This document shows, piece after piece, positions 47,589 to 57,605 of a stretch of 64,000 nucleotides of DNA. Under the pieces are notes generated by a model. The model saw only the letters and a program-made list of their open reading frames with translations, did no database searches and was not told the origin of the DNA. Numbering within the stretch: the first letter of the stretch is position 1; each line of letters opens with the position of its first letter. This DNA is from Taxawa tesnikishii (nom. ined.) (lineage: Eukaryota; Ascomycota; Dothideomycetes; Dothideales): NCBI GenBank assembly GCA_030247885.1, contig JAPDRO010000008.1, positions 248,001-312,000 of the forward strand, given 5' to 3'. The position numbers and the translations under genes were made by a program.

Positions 47589-48160
47589 TGCGACTGATGG
47601 ACGAGAGGTGGAGTGGGTATAGAAGGGAGAGAGGGCACTGAATGAAGGACGATAAAAGAACAACTGTAAGTCGAATTGGAGAGGACGGTTATCTTTATAC
47701 GGCACACATGGTGAGCTCTGCGAGGCGGCCGAGTGCCCCACAACAGTCGACTAATTAACAAGGATTACAATTTGCTTAAAAATCCATCACTGAGGCGACA
47801 CGCAGCAGTGTACGACAGATCTATCCGAGATTCTACCGGAGGGCATACCCGAGCGGCAACCCACCGATCAACAACCCCTGTTGACCTCAACACCCGACGT
47901 AAACTAAGCCATTTCGCGCACAACATGCATGCGGTCGTGACCATGGCGGGCATGGGCTAAGCATTGGAGAGCCAGAATGACCTGTCCCTCTGCCATCACA
48001 ACAGTCTCGTGTTGATGTATCATGCAGCCCAGTGAATGCAAGGCCGTAGCACAGCTGTTCCACAGCCGTCCTGACGACCTCTTCTTTCTCGCCTGAGCAA
48101 AGGGACCCATGCTTCGCTGCACACATGCAGACAGCGGCAAGCCATACAACCTTCCGTCGA
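47589..48160. other. intergenic / read-through tail region
   Basis: Upstream of the flavodoxin gene and downstream of the epoxide-hydrolase-like gene. As written, the hydrolase frame stays open through this region to 47887, but that extension has no family resemblance. Confidence 0.4.
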
Positions 48161-49360
48161 CTAAGCACTGCCTTTTTGCCTTGGACGGCATGACCGGCTA
48201 CAAAGCGGCTAACTATCTTCACAAAGTCTGCTGGGTTCTCCTCAGCAACATAATGGCCAGCGTCTTTTACTTCTGCAACCTCGACATTCTCATACATCTC
48301 GCTCACCATCCCCCGCTTCTTCTGCATGTCTGCTCCTGTCACCACTGAGGGCAAGGGCAGGTACACTGGATCTGCCATTTCTCGCCAGCCACTCTTTGTT
48401 CCATTTGGCGTCATCCTCGAACGCTGCATAAACAGCGAACGCACATCTCAAGGCTCCGGGTTGAGAGTATGAGAGCACGTAATGGTCCAAGTCGGCATCG
48501 GAAATGGCAGCGGCGTTGTACGAGATCTTGTCAAAGAAGTGCGCGAGGTAGATGCGCTCCCTCCCCGATACCAACGCTTCTGGAAGGTCCGGCACAGCGT
48601 GAAACATGAAGTGAAACTGCTGAACGAGGCCTTTGTCTCTGTAGTAGCTGGCGGTACCCGGCAAAGGACATTCGCCCCAGACGATGCTGGCAACCCGACC
48701 TGGATATCGAAAGGCGAAAGCATGAGCGATCATTCCCCCAATATCGTGGCCCACGAGATGGATTTTAGACTCTTCGTCGAGTTTGAGGTGGCGAAAGACC
48801 AGATGATATACATCTTCAGCCATCTGGGCCTTGGTGAAACCGTTGGAAGGCTTTGAGGATCGACCTGTCAAGTGTCAGCGTACTGTAAGGATGTTTGATG
48901 AAGGATACAGATCTATCGGCTTGAGTGTCTGATACAGGCCGTGCAACAGAAGCAGAAGGAGGTTTCTCGAGAGAGGCGCCCCGTACAGAATCAATTCTCG
49001 GACACGAGTACTCGCTGCATGCCCAAGACACTGCTCCAACACGGCATTGCGGCAAACAGTCAAGACCTCCAGCTGACGGCCTGTTGAGAGCACCGGTATT
49101 TGATGACATTCCGTTCGACACCACGTACCTGCGCCCCTGTAGTCCGGCGCGATGACTCGATAACCTGTCTCTGCGAGCGGCCTGATGACATGGCGGAATT
49201 GGTATGAAGTTTGAGGAAAGCCATGGAGAAGGACGATAGTGCCTTTGCACTCCTGAGTTGCAAGTGGTTCGCACTCTATGTAGTGTATGCGGACCGGCTC
49301 TGGGTAGGCGTCCAGCGCTGCAACTCGCTGGATCCAGGGTTGTGTCTTTTCGGCCTGCAT
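48161..49360 (-). CDS. epoxide-hydrolase-like alpha/beta hydrolase, frame-disrupted
   Basis: Exon 1 (49360-49129) starts MQAEKTQPW and carries the oxyanion motif LLHGFPQTSY and VIAPDYRGAG; a 264-nt intron (GTACGT..CAG) joins RSSKPSNGFTKAQMAEDV. The nucleophile elbow is LVGHDIGGMIAH with Asp, as in epoxide hydrolases and haloalkane dehalogenases. ALSGDRSRHAEEA precedes the acid, and DAGHYVAEENP holds the catalytic His. Between these the frame changes at a run of five C at 48310-48314 (one base too many or two too few). A further missing base in a T5 run at 48173-48177 is suspected because it gives a stop at 48161 and a standard 312-313 residues; as written the frame runs on to 47887. Met 49360 fits the family; the frame is open further upstream. 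Confidence 0.78.
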
Positions 49361-50014
49361 TGTGATACGGTAAGAAAGGAGGGAGTTTTTAAGCGATCGA
49401 GAACAGTGTGTCGTTATATGGATACGAGGCCCGTCTTCCCTCGCTCGTCTGGATGAGTATGGCGACGAGGGATGTGAGGCGGTGCCTTTTGGCCAACCTA
49501 GGGGCTTACGGCCTTTATATCCGCTAACTGCTTCTTCAGGCAGTTGGTTGGTCTTGGTCGCCGACGTCGCCATGCCTGTCATCGACGATTGCTAACCTAA
49601 CCCTAAACAAGGTCGTAACTTGGCTTCTGAGCAGACATGCCACAACTGCAGCCCCATGAAATACTAGCGTGACTCGAGATGCAAGTGCAGGACACCTGTA
49701 GCCCTTTTGGGTATAGTCCTTACCAGAACGGGCTAGCTGCAGCGGCTGCAGCTAGTCGGCAGGCTGGTCAGTCTGGACTACAACTCGTCAACCTCCTTCG
49801 TCTTAATAATTCCACACTAACAGATGAAACATCAGCGGTCTAGTGATGGTATGCTGCATACCGAATCGTGAGGAAATGCCATGCCGGACTGCGACCATAC
49901 TTCGATGATGCATAGCAGCGCTGTTGCCCGGTTTACAAAAGGCAGGTTCATCACCGCGAGCAGAGGTGGTAAGCAAGATCAGCAATGTCATCGAAGCATT
50001 CCTATATGTCGAGA
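49361..50014. other. divergent intergenic region
   Basis: About 650 bp between the hydrolase (minus) and the transcription-factor-domain gene (plus), so it probably holds both promoters. It contains a perfect inverted repeat at 49733-49755. Confidence 0.4.
49733..49755. promoter_or_regulatory. 10-bp inverted repeat, 3-bp spacer
   Basis: CTAGCTGCAG, then CGG, then CTGCAGCTAG. Perfect arms in a presumed divergent promoter. Could be a dimeric factor site or a small hairpin; function unknown. Confidence 0.5.
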
Positions 50015-51738
50015 ATGGCTACAGAGAACTTTGTGCAAAATCCAAAGATCGACAACCTGGTCTTCATCAATGCCACTGACCTATCTGGGGCTAAACCTAA
50101 GGATGCAGAGCGAAGGACGCTTATCCGCAAAAGGGTAATGAGAGATATCGGTAAGGCGAGAAGGAGAGCGCCACCACAGAGCGAGAAGCTCGATCTGGAG
50201 TTGATCATGCCGGGTGTGCTACCTGATCACGACACCACTTCCGACACCACTGTCCGCTCTTGTTCAAGTGGCTCCACAGATGCAGCCCATCGCAAAGCGA
50301 TTGGATACAAGTACCCAGACGAGCCTCCGGACTGGAGGCTATGCAGCTGGACGAGAGGCGTCTACGAGACTTGGAACCAGGTCTTCGATGCGATCAGTCG
50401 GCCGGCCTTTACAGACTATGGGAACCACCTGGTCACCGATTCAGACTCCATGCTGGAGCAGAGTAAGTGTTTTTCCCTTTAGAGACTGCGCAAGGACTCA
50501 ACCACTGACTCAGGTGATCTTACAGTTTGTTACTACTCGAGTAGTCGTGGCCTGGGTTTGTACAAAGACGCCTGGTATCCGCTCGCTTGCTTGGACGATG
50601 TCGCACGTTACCAAGTGCTCTCGCTGCTAAAATCCTATCTCCAGTTCTGTACGGCGCAGTCTGGTGATGCTTCACATACCGAGGCGCTTAAGTACTATGC
50701 GGCTGCTACTAAAGCCATCAACGCCAGAATGAACGAACCGCATCTTCGCCTCAGTGATGGAACCGTTGCAGCTGTTGTGGCTGCCGTGTGTCAAGCGGTG
50801 AGCTAATGCCAACATCCCCGTGAAACTGGATGCTGATGCACCCGAACAGCATCTGCGCAGTGATTTCCGCTTGTGGGGACTGCACATGAAAGGTCTGAAA
50901 ACACTCATCGAGTTGCGTGGAGGCGTCGACTCGCTTGCGTCCAACCAGTTGCTGCGCATCCTTCTCTTCTTGTGAGTCGATACCCCCGCTCACTCATGGG
51001 ATTGAACTCGTGCTGACATTCGCCAGCGTCGATACGATAGGGGCATGCGCGCAAGACATTCGCCCCTGCTTTCCGCTCCCGGTCGAAATGGTCGCGCAGG
51101 TCAGCAACCTACACCTAACCACAACCCGACCTCCGCTTGCGCGGGAAATATCCGATGCCTGGCAATCCGTGATGCCGCAGTCCTCTCTACTGAACGCCAT
51201 CTTCGAGGACGTCTGCGTCATCATAACCCACCTCAAGCACCAAAGCCGCGACATCTTCTGGTCCAACCCCGTCTACGTCGGCAACCTCGTGCACAACCTG
51301 ATCCACCGCCTGAACGCAGAACGCCCGGAACGCAATACTGGAGTCGAGGAGTGCGTGCGTACGGCGGGGTGCCTGGCGTTGGCAGAAATCCGTCGTACGT
51401 TAGGCATTATCCCCATCTCCGTAGAGCGCTGCACCCGCAAGATGATGCGCTTGCTCCAAGCCAATGCCCACGAATGGCGAGGGTTGGAGGTGCTCAAGCT
51501 TTGGGTGATGGTCGTGACAACGACGCAATCCAACAGCAACGAGGAACGGGAATGGTTTCTGGGTGAGACGCTGGGGATGCTGGAGCAGTGCCATCCCGAG
51601 CGCAGGGCGCAACTTGTGGATGGTTTGGAGCAGATCCTTTGGCCTAGTTTTGTGGTCGGGGCCGTCATGTCTGTCTTGAGGGGACAGCATACTGTTGCCA
51701 CGGTTCGCGATATTGGGCTGGAGCATGCACTGATGTGA
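50015..51738 (+). CDS. fungal transcription-factor-domain protein without zinc cluster (PF11951-like)
   Basis: Exons 50015-50462, 50526-50797, 50850-50971 and 51027-51738 are all in phase, 517 residues, no frame break. The N-terminus (NLVFINATDLSGAKPKD, RRTLIRKRVMRDIGKARRR) is the typical start of ascomycete proteins that have a basic segment in place of the Zn2Cys6 cluster. The body matches the fungal-specific transcription factor domain pattern: LKYYAAATKAINARM, HMKGLKTLIELRGGVDSL, LGIIPISVERCTRKMMRLLQ and EWRGLEVLKLWVMVV. Such proteins may be regulators or dead derivatives; DNA binding is unproven. An alternative ATG at 49985 adds ten residues. Confidence 0.78.
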
Positions 51739-51897
51739 TCTTTCAGCTTTAGACGAGAGGTTTGATGCGTCAATTGAGAGGTTGCTGTTTGAGCGTGGGT
51801 ATACACTACTAGCACAAGTGTGTCGTCGCAACTAAATCGTTCCAAGCCGTTCCAACTCACGGACTCCAAATAGATGTCTCACACAACCCATCTACGC

Positions 51898-52878
51898 TCA
51901 CTGATTCTTCCTCGCCGCAGCTAGATGCCACTCAAACACCTTCCTGAAAACACCCTTTCCACCCGTCTCTATCACGTCGCCGTGGCAGGGTACAATCCTG
52001 TCAAAATCCCACTTGTCGATCTTCGCGCAGCTCCGGTTGAAGCTGCCACGATTCGAAGCGCTCAACGCATACCAAATAAACCTCTTTTGCCAGATCGCGT
52101 CACCGCGTGTATTGTTTATCTTGACCATCAGCTTCGTCAAGAACCCGGACTGCGGGCTCTCGTTCGTCTTGCTCATCTGCTCGTTCGCCGGCAGGTTGAA
52201 CAGGAAATCCGCCTCGATGAGCGTCCGCGACGGTTTGTGGCAGAATACAATCTCCTTGTTGGCGTGCGCGTCGACGTACTCATAGTCGAATTCGCGGTCG
52301 AAGTCGGCGTCAATGCGTGTGCTTTCCTTCTCTTTGGCCCTGAAGAGGTATGCGAATGGAAGTGGGTTTCCGTTCTTTTCGCGCTTGGGAGCGAGGGTTT
52401 CTGGGCCGATGAGCTTGGCGTTGGGATACTCTTTGTGCCAGGGGTCGAGCGAGAGATGGTGTTCTTGGTCCAGTGCCGTGATGTATTTGACTTCTCCCAT
52501 GTCGCGGACTACATTGCGATTGTTAGTGTGGTGAACAGGATTACGGCGGGGTTGAGAGGTAGTACCAAGATTGCGGACGTCGTCGGTGAGAGAGACGGGG
52601 AGAAGACGGCTAATGTGCCATTCTGGAGACGGACTGAACTGGTTGTTAGTGTGTCGAAAAGGATCACGGTAGAGGTGAAATTTGGTACCTATGGTGCCAC
52701 GACCGCCAATCTTGATGCGCCCGAATCGCAAGAAAGGTAGAGATTGGGTTGCAAGATCTGGTGTGATTCTGCGAATTACCATCACCTGTTGCTAGCGTCA
52801 GTAGTCTTGCCAATACATCCCAACTCATGTCTCCTCACGTACCTTGTCGGGGTTTGGTGGGATGAGCTTCTGCGACAT
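51898..52878 (-). CDS. metallo-beta-lactamase-fold protein (DUF4336-like), frame-disrupted
   Basis: Four exons: a 36-nt first exon (from 52878, MSQKLIPPNPDK), then VMVIRRITPDLATQSLPFLRFG up to GGRGT, a short third exon that reads VRLQNGTLAVFSP, and the long last exon from about 52505 (GEVKYITALDQEHHLSLDPW). The region EVKYI-x-A-x-D-x-EHH is where metal ligands sit in the fold, and DRIVPCHGDVIETGGK is the late His motif. One base is missing near 52592 in the TCTCTC tract, where SPSL should become S-L-T-D-D-V. Many ascomycetes carry such proteins with unknown substrate. The exon 3 borders were set from family pattern and could be off by a few bases. Confidence 0.75.
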
Positions 52879-53967
52879 GTTATTGTGTGTTCCTCAAGCT
52901 GTCTTTGCAGTTCTGGAGAGTCCTGTAGGGCGTTGAACGGTGGCTAGGAGAAATCAGAATGAGCAGTGGATAGGAGTCGCGTGCAATGGATGTGTATATG
53001 GGTCCATTGCGAGTCGATGTAATAGTTTATATATCTAGAAGACGTCATCAGAAGATGGAAGCTGCAGGGACCGATGGACCCCGCGACGATCCGCCTACGG
53101 CCGGAATGCGTTAGATCAGCGAGGCTCTCAAGCAATATTTGCTTACTGATCGTGAATCTAATCGACGAATATCAAATAGCCGTCAGCAGTAACCCGGGGA
53201 GGACAACGCTCAGCTTCCTGTGCGTATATGCATATGGATTCAAAAGCATGACTCCGGACGCGAGATGCGATCGTACGAGTGTTTGGAACGCCACGCATGC
53301 GCATTGGCGTTTGTGACGCCTGGCGATGCTTATGTGTATGTGTCCGCACGTATGCCCTGATTCCGCGCCCGATTCGCTGTTCGTGTACAGACGTGATTCT
53401 CCCTCCGATGGCGGAGTACGCAATGGATCCCCGGCGCTCGATCCGTGCTCGGGGGTCTCCTGACGACTTCCTGAGAATTTGAAACATTTACCTGGCCAGT
53501 GTATCGCAATCGTCTTATCGACAGAGAGAAGCGTGATAACCAGGTTGACGAAGCTGTACTGTATGTTTAAGTGAACGTTCTGCCTGAGAGGCGCGAAGCG
53601 AAAAAGGCGTCACATTATTTGCTGGCTTTGCAACGCGCAGGCACGGATCAAATCGCAGGGAGTTCGCCAACGTCGCTGTGTCCCTCGACGTAGACGGCAC
53701 CTTCACACTATCCGACTTTGCAGGCGTATATTGAATGGAGTGAGCACTGAAGTCCGGCACGAGGTGAAGATTGTCTGTATATATATGCTCGGCACCACAT
53801 CCGAAGTTTGGGGTTTCGCGTGCCAAGACTCGTCACTATTTGCTAGTCTGATATTCTTTTCAGTTATCCACAGCTACTGCACGCGACACAACCATCCCAT
53901 CTTTGCCCACAGTCTTTGTGCCGCTTGCCACTTCCTTGATGGTTTCTGCGGGTCAGAGCTTATTGGA
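52879..53967. promoter_or_regulatory. divergent intergenic region, lactamase-fold gene / RRN3
   Basis: About 1.09 kb between divergent starts. Short open frames lack conserved features. Presumed promoters of both genes. Confidence 0.4.
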
Positions 53968-56129
53968 ATGGTTTCTCTCGCCGCTCCCATGGCCGTAGTT
54001 CCGCCACCCTCAGCCCAACGCTCACAGAATACCCGGAAGCGAGACGCCTCTCACCTGTCCTCCCCTCCATCCACGACACCCTGTCTTCCAGTCAGGTCAA
54101 GCGACTGAAGGTGGCCTTTGATGACAACGTCGATGTACGCATCATGGACGACTGGAACGCCAAACCGCTGGAGCTGGTGAGGGAGGAGGTGCGGGCCGCC
54201 ATAGAGGGCCACCTCAGACCTGGAGACGAAAAGGATGATGCTGCCTACGAACAACTACGACTCATGTTCCTGAGCGCAGGAGTGAACTCGGATGCGCAAC
54301 GGCCTGATGTGCAAAAAGCTGCATATACGGACGAGAAGCCTAGCACAAAGCTGCTGAAGCAGTACATCTCCGCCCTCACACAGCGTGTCAGTGATCTGCG
54401 AAACTGCGGGGCACTCATGTCGACGACCCTGGATACCAACTGGGTAGGAAGGGAAGAGGGTTTCGTAATGACATATATGCGCTACCTGGGAGCACTAGGT
54501 AGTGCTGTACCTGGCGTCCTCCGGCCCATGCTCGACAAGATCGTGCACAACTTCGTCACCTTGCCATCCTCATATGGAAGACTACCTGGAGAACCAAGAG
54601 TGGGAAAACAGCAAATGCTTTCAAGGGTGCACAACACAATCAAATACCTACAACGCCTCATCCCTTCGGCCAGCACTACACTAGCAGAGGCCCTGCGACG
54701 CGAGTTTCCAAATCACCACACCGTGAACAAGCGAACGTATATCGGATATGTGAAGAACATGCTCCTCGTTACAGAGTATGCACCGGAGCTCAAAGGAGAA
54801 ATACTCACATTGATTACCGAGAGGCTGGTGAAGCTGGACGTGGAGGTGCAGGAGGAGATCGATGACCTCGAGGAGGAAGACGAAGAAATGGTAGTGAAGG
54901 GTGTGAACAGAGCCGAAGGAGGCAACAAGGATCAGGACGATTCCGACATGTCCGACGAGAGCGGTGCTGAATCCGACGCGTCCAGTGATCTCGAAGCCAC
55001 AGCAGAGGAAAAGCGCCTACGAGCACTGCGCGAAACCGTTGACAAGATGGATGCTGTTCTCGACCTGCTCTTCGCTCACTATACCGACGCTTATCTCGAC
55101 AACCGTCCTGGACAGGCGAACGACAGCTTCCACAATCTCTTGAGCCAGTTCGAAAACTTCGTGCTTCCCACCTACCGGTCGCGGCACACCCAATTCCTCG
55201 TCTTCCACTTCTCTCAGGTGTCCCAATACAACGTGGATCTATTCCTTGACGCTCTCCTCCGCATCGCGTTCCGCCGCACCGCTCACTCGCACAGCTCGCT
55301 CTCCGCCGTGGCGTACTTGTCCAGCTACATCGCTCGCGGCGCTCACGTGCCAAAGCGTACCGTGCGCGAGATCTTTCAAACACTGGGACGGCAACTCACG
55401 ACCTATCGTCTTACTTACGAGCCAACATGCCGCGGGCCCGACCTTGCGCGCTACAGCCTTTTCTACGCGGTCGTGCAGGCCATGCTTTACATCTACTGCT
55501 TCCGCTGGCGCGATTTGATCCTGCTGGAACAGGGCCAGGACGAAGAGTCACTTGATGACTACGACGTCTTTGCATCCGGCGAACCCGCCTGGATCCCTGG
55601 CATCAAGGAGACACTATATCAGAGCATCTACAGCCGGCTTAACCCGCTCAAGGTCTGCGCTCCGCCAATCGTCCAGCAGTTCGCCGCCATTGCGCATCAC
55701 CTCCGCTTCATGTATGTCTTCCCGCTGCTGGAAACGAACAAGCGGCTTCGGCTATCGAGTTATCGGTCGCTGGGTCCGGCCGTGGGCGCGGGCGGTGTGC
55801 GTGAGCTGGGAGTTGGGAGGAGGGAGGGAGCGTTGGCGGGGAAGAAGGGCGAAGCGCATCACCAGCTTGACGCCTTCTTCCCATTTGACCCTTATCAACT
55901 GCCCATGAGCAAGCGCTGGCTTGAGGGCGATTATGTGGTCTGGAAGGGCGTACCGGGAATGAAGAAAGAAGACGACGATACCGACGTGAGTAGTGACGAG
56001 AGTGAGGACGATGATGAGCTCGAGATGGATGGGGATGTTGATGAGATGGGTGATGCGGACTCGTTGAGCAGTCAGGTGATGGATGCGCGGGAGGAACTGC
56101 ACTTGGGCGCAATACTTGGCAGGGTTTGA
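53968..56129 (+). CDS. rrn3: RNA polymerase I-specific initiation factor RRN3, frame-disrupted
   Basis: Rrn3/TIF-IA binds RNA polymerase I and makes it able to start rRNA transcription; nucleolar. The body is a HEAT-like helical repeat protein: LKQYISALTQRVSDLR, ALRREFPNHHTVNKRTYIGY, LLVTEYAPELKGEIL, LITERLVKLDVEVQEEI, an acidic insert (DLEEEDEEM, DSDMSDESG), MDAVLDLLFAHYTDAYL, FLDALLRIAFRR, AVAYLSSYIARGAHV and the C-terminal DAFFPFDPYQLPMSKRW. An acidic tail ends the protein. The start at 53968 (MVSLAAPMAV) joins the body near 54045 after one added base, giving IHDTLSSSQVKRLKVAFDDN in frame and 720 residues. As written the clean frame starts inside at 54111. Confidence 0.93.
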
Positions 56130-56503
56130 TGGACGATCTTTTCAGCGCGGCGTTGGGAAGGGGGAAATGGACACAGCACGGGATTGGCGTTCGTGGGGCG
56201 CCTATCTGGACGTGTGCGACAGTTCCGGGCAATGTGACATAGGATGGATTGAATGAAAACGTTCGCATACCTGAAATGCGCACAATTTGTGTTGCCATTC
56301 GTTCCCATGACGTCCTATTCGCAAAACAAGGGATATCTCATACGTGACATGTTCGCGTTCCTCACCCGTCTCTGTCATGCCCGCCACCACTCCTCAAACC
56401 AATCAACTGAGTCGCCAAATCCCCCATGTGCCTATGTCCGTTGACCCAAACATACGCCCGTTCCAGTTCATCGTTGTTCCGTAAGACATTCAAAGATGTG
56501 TCC
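56130..56503. other. intergenic, convergent 3' ends
   Basis: About 375 bp between RRN3 and the small Gly/Asn-rich gene. Nothing recognised. Confidence 0.4.
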
Positions 56504-56923
56504 TCAAAGCCCAAGCGGATTCTTCGCGCTTCCTTTACCCGTATTCCTGCTCTGCGCCGTCGAGGCAGGGAGTTTGTTCCCGGGCAGCATGCCTTTGGCC
56601 TGTCCGACACCGCTGAGTCCGAGCGGGTTGCCGGCTGTAGCGACGCGTGGGCCTGATGCGTGAACGCGGTCCTTGATGTCGTTGCCGTAGCCGGCCACGC
56701 CTTGACCCCAGTAGCGTGTCGTGTTGTTGATGCTGATGAGGGAGTTGGTGAACAAGGTTTGTGCAGAGGAGCGAAGGGGAACCTACGTGTTGCCAGCACC
56801 TCGGCCAGCGTTGGTGACGCCGTTGCCGACTGCGTTGATGGCGCCGCCTATCATGCCGCCTACACCGGCGACGGCATTTTGGACTTTGCGGTTGATGTAG
56901 TTGCCGTTTGCGCTGTTCGCCAT
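56504..56923 (-). CDS. small Gly/Asn-rich hypothetical protein
   Basis: Exon 1 from 56923 begins MANSANGNYINRKVQNAVAG and has GGMIGGAINAVGNGVT repeats; a GTAGGT donor and CAG acceptor join GAGNT to INNTTRYWGQGVAGYGN in phase. The tail (DRVHASGPRVAT, NPLGLSGVGQAKGM) ends at 56504 with a second NPLGL. About 120 residues, rich in Gly, Asn, Ala and Val, no signal peptide or clear membrane span, the kind of protein found near the cortex or stress-induced in filamentous fungi (inference). Similar small proteins are common in ascomycetes without a known role. No frame break. Confidence 0.68.
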
Positions 56924-57605
56924 GACGTGGGTGTTGTTGGTGGTGTGTTTCGGCATAGGTTTGTGTAAAGGGAGATTCTTCTTGTGGTATTGGAGTGTGT
57001 TTCCGAGAGTAAAACAGGTGTGGCTGAGTGCTGGAATCGGAGTCGGTCAAGCTGGAACTTTCAGCCTCTCTGGGGAAAGAGCAAACAGCGCGCGTTGATG
57101 TCATCGGGTCCAGGCCTGTGCGACTCCACTCCGTTATTTGCACTAGAGGATGATGATCTTATCATACCTTCGGATCTATCCTAGTGTACCTGCGTTAGCC
57201 CCCATACTCCTTGCCAAACTGCAACCAAACTGCAGTGAAGACTTCAGGAAGAACATCTGTGAGCCCTGATCGCTGTACAAGCACCATACGGCCTCTTCAT
57301 CCTGTACAAACGCGCCGGAATTCAAAAGCGGCATTTAGAGAACATCTTTGCCCTATGGTTCGAACCTCGACGGGCAGCGTATTGGCCACCTGGGAAGGGG
57401 GCGGGAAGTGATGCATCCTCACCTTCGTTAAGATCTTGTATGAAGGCAAGAGAGCGATAGTCTCACTCCACCTCAGTAAGTGTATGTTGAAATATTTTTT
57501 GGTCTTCCGGCCCTCCTAGTCGTTGTTCCTACATCGTCTCTGTACACAAAGTCACCTCCCCATGGGAGGTCACTACAGGGCGAAGATCTAGTACTACAGC
57601 GTGCA
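56924..57605. promoter_or_regulatory. divergent intergenic region
   Basis: About 680 bp between the small protein (minus) and the kinase (plus). Presumed promoters; no factor site identified. Confidence 0.4.

Noticed and set aside
49590-49610. Telomere-like TAACCTAACCCTAAAC
   Set aside because: Barely two units, inside a promoter; not a telomere or clear interstitial array.
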